Positions 59,291-64,000 of a stretch of DNA of 64,000 bases are shown piece after piece. The notes under the pieces are model-generated. The model saw nothing but the letters and a program-made list of their open reading frames with translations, made no database searches and was not told the origin of the DNA. The translations under genes and the position numbers were made by a program. The DNA comes from Alnus glutinosa (Eukaryota > Streptophyta > Magnoliopsida > Fagales > Betulaceae). Positions within the stretch are counted from its first letter, which is position 1. Every line of letters begins with the position of its first letter. The stretch lies in contig NC_084889.1 of assembly GCF_958979055.1 (NCBI RefSeq), forward strand, positions 26,552,261-26,616,260, read 5' to 3'.

Positions 59291-60409
59291 CTGTTGGACA
59301 AAATCACTTCTTCATAATGATGCTTTTAAACAGGGATTCCGCTATTCAGAGTGCTTCTAGAAGATTCTGCACAGTCTACAAATCAGAAAAATCGGATCCC
59401 CTGCAGCCATCCGGAAGACGTGATATACCGTCCGGACGCCCAACTATCCAAAGCATCATCCGTTCGGACAATGAGAACTTTTCGTCCTGACCTTCCTCTG
59501 TGTCGAGAAGCTTCGAACTACTCTAGCTTGCATCCTTCTGGACGTTTCAGCAGCACGTCCGAACGACACTCAATGTTTGACTAGCTACGGGATTTCTTTC
59601 CAAAACACAGATATGGGAAGATCGCTGCAACCGTCCGAACGACGTGAATTCCTGTTCGGACGCGCTCATTCATAAGGCAAGTATCGCATTCAAAATCCAG
59701 ATGTCCGGACGTGCGAGCATCAGATATGGAAATTGAGTGCATCAGATCAACCGTCTGGACGACCATTCCCTTGGTCCGGACGCACAAGCATCAAATATGG
59801 AAATTGCATGCATCAGATCAACCGCCCAGACGACCATTCCCTTGGTCTGGACGCACGAAGACTTGGTATGGAAATTACTTGCAGCGGAAGTGCGACCGTC
59901 TAGACGACAGGGCAACACTGTCTGGACTTGGCTCAAATCAGGAAAGAATTTCAACGAAATTTTGAAAAATCGATCGCATAGTTGTCCGTCCGGAAGTCCT
60001 ATGACTATCGTCCGGACGTCGCCTAGGTTTTATCAAGCTAGACGCTCATTTGAACCTGCAGCCTCTAAATAGAGGTCCTTAGGCTTGAGAACAGCAAGAA
60101 TTTGGTATTGAATTTCTTTAGAGAGTTATATTGTAAGGTTAGTGTGCTGAGTTAGTCTCTCTAAAGCCATTGTTGTGTGTGCTGTTGCTGCGCTGATCTG
60201 AAGTCTATCTTAGGGGTTGGCCTTTGTAACTAGTCTTGTCTTTTGAATAGTGGATTTCCTGAGTTTGGCTGCCCCGGAGTAGTTTTTCTCATATTGAGTT
60301 TTCACTTCGTTAACAAAATTCTTGTGTTGTTTAACTTTCGCATTGATATTATTTTGTTAACACTTTATGCACACACACACACTTGTTTATATTAGAAGCC
60401 AATCTTTCA
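59291..60409 (+). repeat. 5' LTR of the Copia element
   Basis: About 1.12 kb with TG..CA ends (TGTTGGACAAAATC..AATCTTTCA). It contains repeated inverted TCCGGAC motifs and a tandem repeat of about 79 bp at 59711-59870. The 3' part has CTCTAAATAGAGG near 60062, a possible promoter region. The 5-bp flank on the left is CATTC. Confidence 0.85.
59711..59870. repeat. 79-bp tandem repeat within the LTR
   Basis: Two copies of a unit with AGCATCA(G/A)ATATGGAAATTG, GCATCAGATCAACCG and GACGACCATTCCCTTGGT, then a partial third. Confidence 0.85.
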
Positions 60410-60410
60410 A

Positions 60411-60424
60411 TTGGTATCAGAGCT
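60411..60424 (+). other. Primer-binding site of the Copia element
   Basis: TTGGTATCAGAGCT follows the LTR end by one base. It matches the complement of initiator-methionine tRNA, the usual plant copia primer. Confidence 0.85.
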
Positions 60425-60479
60425 TGGTACATTGTGAGAAGATTAAATTCTTGAGTGTTATTCTGTTTTACTTCCACCA

Positions 60480-63400
60480 TGTCTGATTTGAGTATTGATA
60501 AAATTGCTTCTATTTCTCATGCTATGTCTGTTCATAGAACTATGTTGATTAAACATAGCATGTCTCATAATCATACTCAGTTTACTTGTGAGGATAAAGG
60601 GGCAAATCATTCTATACCTACATGTCACCACTGTGGTGTTAATGGTCATATTCGCCCCAATTGTTTCCATATTCGTTCTCAAAAACCTAGGAATAAAACT
60701 CATGCTCCTAGAAAAAATGAACCAGGTTTTGAAGAACAAGTCAAGAAGTTAAGTGATCAAGTTAAGCTCATTAGTGAGAAGTTAGCTTACCTTTCCCCTA
60801 ATGAACAAAGATCTGTCTTGATAAATAACAAAAAGAAAGCTTCCAAACAAGTTTGGGTTAAAAAGGAAGATAATTTGTGTTTAGTTACTCATACTGCCCT
60901 GAAAATTCTTGATACTTGCTTGTGGTATTTGGATAGTGGTTGTTCTAAACACATGACAGGTGATAAGACTCTACTAAAAGAAGTTCAGATGGGCAAAGGA
61001 GGAAGGATCACATATGGAGATGGAAGCCAATCCAAGGTTATTGGAAAAGGATCATTGACATTCCAGGTCTCAAAACATCTCAGGAAGCTTTGTATGTGGA
61101 GGGGCTCAAGGCTAATCTCCTCAGCATCAGCCAATTTTGAGACAATGATTTGGTGGTGCAATTCTCCAAAAAGGAATGTAATATATTTGACAGCAGTAAC
61201 AAGTGGCTTCTAGGGGGAGAAAGAACTGCTGACAACTGCTATGGTCTTCCTGGTCTCACTACAGACCCTAAAATTTTTTGCAATAAGGCAACCATAGATG
61301 ACAGTGAACTGTGGCATCAAAGGTTGGGGCATCTAAATTTCACTGATATGTTGAAGATTGCTGGCAAAGATATTGTCAAAGATCCCAAAATGGAGAAGAC
61401 TGGAAAAAGAATATGTGGTTCTTGCCAACTAGGGAAACAGACTCGAGCGGCTCATAAAAAGTCCTCAGGTATTCAAACTTCTAGAAATTTAGAATTACTG
61501 CATATGGATCTCATGGGTCCCACTAGAATTGCTAGTCTAGGTGGGAGAAGGTATATACTGGTAATTGTAGATGATTTCCCTCGATATACATGGGCTATTC
61601 CTCTTCGGGAAAAACCTGATGCTTTTGATGTAGCTCAACATTTATTCAAGAAGATTCAGGTTAAGCAAAATTGCCAGATTATGAGAATTCGCAGTGATCA
61701 TGGAAGGGAATTCGAAAATTCCAAGTTCGAAGAATTCTGTCTTTCATATGGAATCAAGCGGGAATTTTCTTCTCCTATCACTCCATAGCATAATGGAGTT
61801 GTAGAACGAAAGAACAGGGTAATTCAGGAGATGGCTCGTGTGATGATCCACTCAAAGAATCTCGCTCAACACTTTTGGGGAGAAGCAGTTAATACTGCAT
61901 GTCATATTATCAACAGAGTCTACCTAAGGCCTGAAACAAACAAGACTCCCTATGAGATTTGGCGAGGCAAAAAGCCCACAGTAAAGTACTTCAGAACTTT
62001 TGGAAGTAAATGCTATATACTTCGTGACAGGGAGAATCTTGGAAAATTTGATCTCAAAAGTGATGAAGGTATATTCTTGGGATATTCCACAAACAGTTAT
62101 GTTTACAGGGTTTTCAATAAAAGAACAGAGACTGTGATGGAATCTATAAATGTTGTTATTAATGATGAATAAGTTGAGATACCAAGCAACGGGGAGGAAA
62201 ATCAGCTCGATTCAGATGAACCGTCAGCAACTTCAACTGACATTGTCAAGGCTTCTTCAAGTGTGTCTCTGGGTGAATCTCCTTCTACTCCCACAGCTTT
62301 GGATACCATTACCAGTGCTTCCGAAGATGAGGATACTCCTGCAAATCCTCCTAAGCGGTCATGGGTGAAGCTTCTAGTGAAGTAGCCAATCTACTGTCCT
62401 ACAGCTGCTACCTTGCTCAAACAGAGCCCAAGAATGTTGAAGAAGCCCTACAGGATGAAAGCTGGGTGTCTGCTATGCATGACGAGCTCCATCAATTTAC
62501 CAAAAATGATGTTTGGACTCTGGTTCCCCGATCTGCTGAACAGAATATCATTGGCACCAAGTGAATTTTCAAGAACAAAACAGATGAGCATGGTACAGTG
62601 GTCCGGAATAAAGCACGTCTTGTCGCCCAGGGATATACTCGTATTGAGGGAGTAGACTTTGATGAAACTTTTGCCCTAGTTGCCAGGTTAGAATCCATCA
62701 GAATCCTCCTCTCCATTGCTTGCCATCTTGGTTTCAAATTGTATCAAATGGATGTAAAGAGTGCATTTCTAAATGGTATTCTTCAAGAAGAGGTTTATGT
62801 AGAACAGCCGAAAGGATTCCAAGATCCTCACCATCCCCATCATATGTTCAAGCTGAAGAAAGCTTTATATGGTCTCACCACATACCTTTTGGCCAAGGGA
62901 TTTACACGGGGATAGGCTGATCGTACCTTGTTTATCAGAAATCAAGGTACTCACAAGCACATTGCTCAAATCTATGTTGATGACATTATTTTTGGAGCTA
63001 CTTTAAACTCCCTTGCCCATGAATTTTTTGAAGAGATGAAGCATGAATTTGAGATGAGCATGATTGGTGAGCTGAACTACTTTCTTGGTCTCCAAGTCAA
63101 ACAAACTGCTGAAGGTATTTTCATCTCCCAATCCAAGTATGCTAAGGATTTGGTTAAACGTTTCGGCCTAGATGGGAAGAGTTGTGCCCGAACTCCCATG
63201 AGCACCAATGTCAAGATCAGTAGTGACCTAGCAGGGAAACCAGTTGATCCATCTCTATACAGGAGTATGATAGGGAGTCTCTTATATTTCATAGCCAGCC
63301 GACTAGATATTGCCTTTAGTGTGGGAGTTTGTGCTCGTTTTCAGGCAAATCCTAAGGAATCTCACCTCACTGCAGTCAAGCGTATCATCAGGTATGTAAA

Positions 63401-63917
63401 TGATACTCTTCTTTATGGCATATGGTATTCTAGGGAAACAAATCTTGTTGTTACAGGATATTTTGATGCAGACTGGGCTGGAAATGCTGATGATAGAAAA
63501 AGCACCTCGGGAGGATGCTTCTACGTGGGAAACAATCTCTTAGCTTGGATGAGTAAGAAACAAGCCTCTATATCTCTCTCCACTGCTGAGGCTGAATATA
63601 TTGCCGCGGGAAGCTGTTGTACCCAATTACTGTGGATGAAGACGCTGCTAGGTGACTATGGATTCTCTCAAGGTACCATGATTATCAACTGTGATAATAC
63701 TAGTGCTATAAATATTTTCAAGAATCCAGTTTAGCATTCTCAGACCAAGCACATCGACATCAGACATCACTTCTTGCGTGATCTAGTGGAATTCGAGGTA
63801 GTATCTCTCTCCTTCATTCCCACTGAAAACCAATTGGCTGACATTCTTACCAAACTTCAAGATGGTAGCAGGTTTGAGTCTCTTCGGAAAGCCATTGGTG
63901 TTTGCGACATGTCCTAG
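60480..63917 (+). pseudogene. Copia gag-pol polyprotein, defective
   Basis: Starting at 60480 is a very short gag remnant with a CX2CX4HX4C zinc knuckle (CHHCGVNGHIRPNC), so most of gag is deleted. Protease has LDSGCSKHMTG (about 60938). A frameshift near 61065 follows. Integrase includes LWHQRLGH, HMDLMGP, SDHGREFE and NGVVERKN (about 61310-61820), with a stop at 61786. RT includes [21 protein letters not shown] and YVDDIIF (62610-62990), with about eleven residues missing after ALYGL and stops at 62562 and 62913. RNase H has ADWAGNADDRKSTSGG and AEAEYIAAG (63465-63610), with a stop at 63732. The final stop is at 63915. Confidence 0.9.
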
Positions 63918-64000
63918 ACATGCTTTTCCATGCTAGGATAAGAATTTTGTTGTTGTGTTTCTTAAGTCTTGTCCTCTACTAGCATGATGTTTATTGAAAA
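63918..64000 (+). other. Copia untranslated region before the missing 3' LTR
   Basis: T-rich sequence after the pol stop. No polypurine tract or LTR start is reached before the window ends. Confidence 0.6.

Larger units (their letters stand above)
59291..64000 (+). mobile_element. Ty1/copia retrotransposon, 3' end outside window
   Basis: 5' LTR 59291-60409, primer-binding site TGGTATCAGAGC at about 60413, then gag-pol remnants in copia order (gag zinc knuckle, protease, integrase, RT, RNase H) ending at 63917. At least one frameshift, five or more stops and two internal deletions make it defective. The motif set suggests the SIRE/Maximus-like lineage, but this is tentative. It lies inside the CACTA element. 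Confidence 0.9.

Overview
This is plant nuclear DNA: AT-rich, with spliced genes, long poly-A/T and CT/AG tracts, and a dense load of LINE, SINE, Copia, CACTA, MULE-like and hAT-like elements. The gene families suggest a eudicot, probably a woody rosid, but I cannot name the species from sequence alone.

The backbone is a tandem segmental duplication. The ancestral order is the 3' half of an eRF3 gene (translation termination GTPase, + strand), then a three-exon SABATH methyltransferase gene (- strand). Block A (6677-19046) follows the true eRF3 exons (4492-7189). Block B (19047-37457) repeats A and carries a decayed Copia element flanked by a 223-226 bp direct repeat. Block C (37458 to about 47600) lost the eRF3 tail through a deletion and collected several insertions. 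Block D (about 50040-55255) is the most diverged. Each block carries one SABATH gene: A 13942-17370, B 32354-35781, C 40192-43950, D 50370-52749. All four keep an open, correctly spliced frame of 362-365 residues. Only A lies next to a substantial eRF3 reading frame. B has orphan copies of the last two coding exons and C has only an intron remnant.

The flanks are transposon territory. Positions 1-4360 hold two LINE fragments in opposite orientation, probably inside an eRF3 intron. Positions 46389-48540 hold foldback and MULE-like MITEs plus a 0.7 kb tandem duplication. About 52970-54420 holds LTR-like debris and a frameshifted fragment of a plastid Mfd/TRCF-type helicase gene. Positions 55256-59290 hold a CACTA element with TNP1- and TNP2-like remnants on the - strand. 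It is interrupted at 59291 by a decayed Copia element that runs off the right edge.

The most notable points are: the SABATH array; a 4-bp microhomology junction at an eRF3 splice donor; a duplicated decoy splice acceptor in intron 1 of SABATH copies A and B; a sharp change in A/B divergence near 9.1 kb/27.5 kb; and a palindromic G-box-rich insertion downstream of copy C. No RNA genes, CRISPR arrays or bacterial-type operons are seen.
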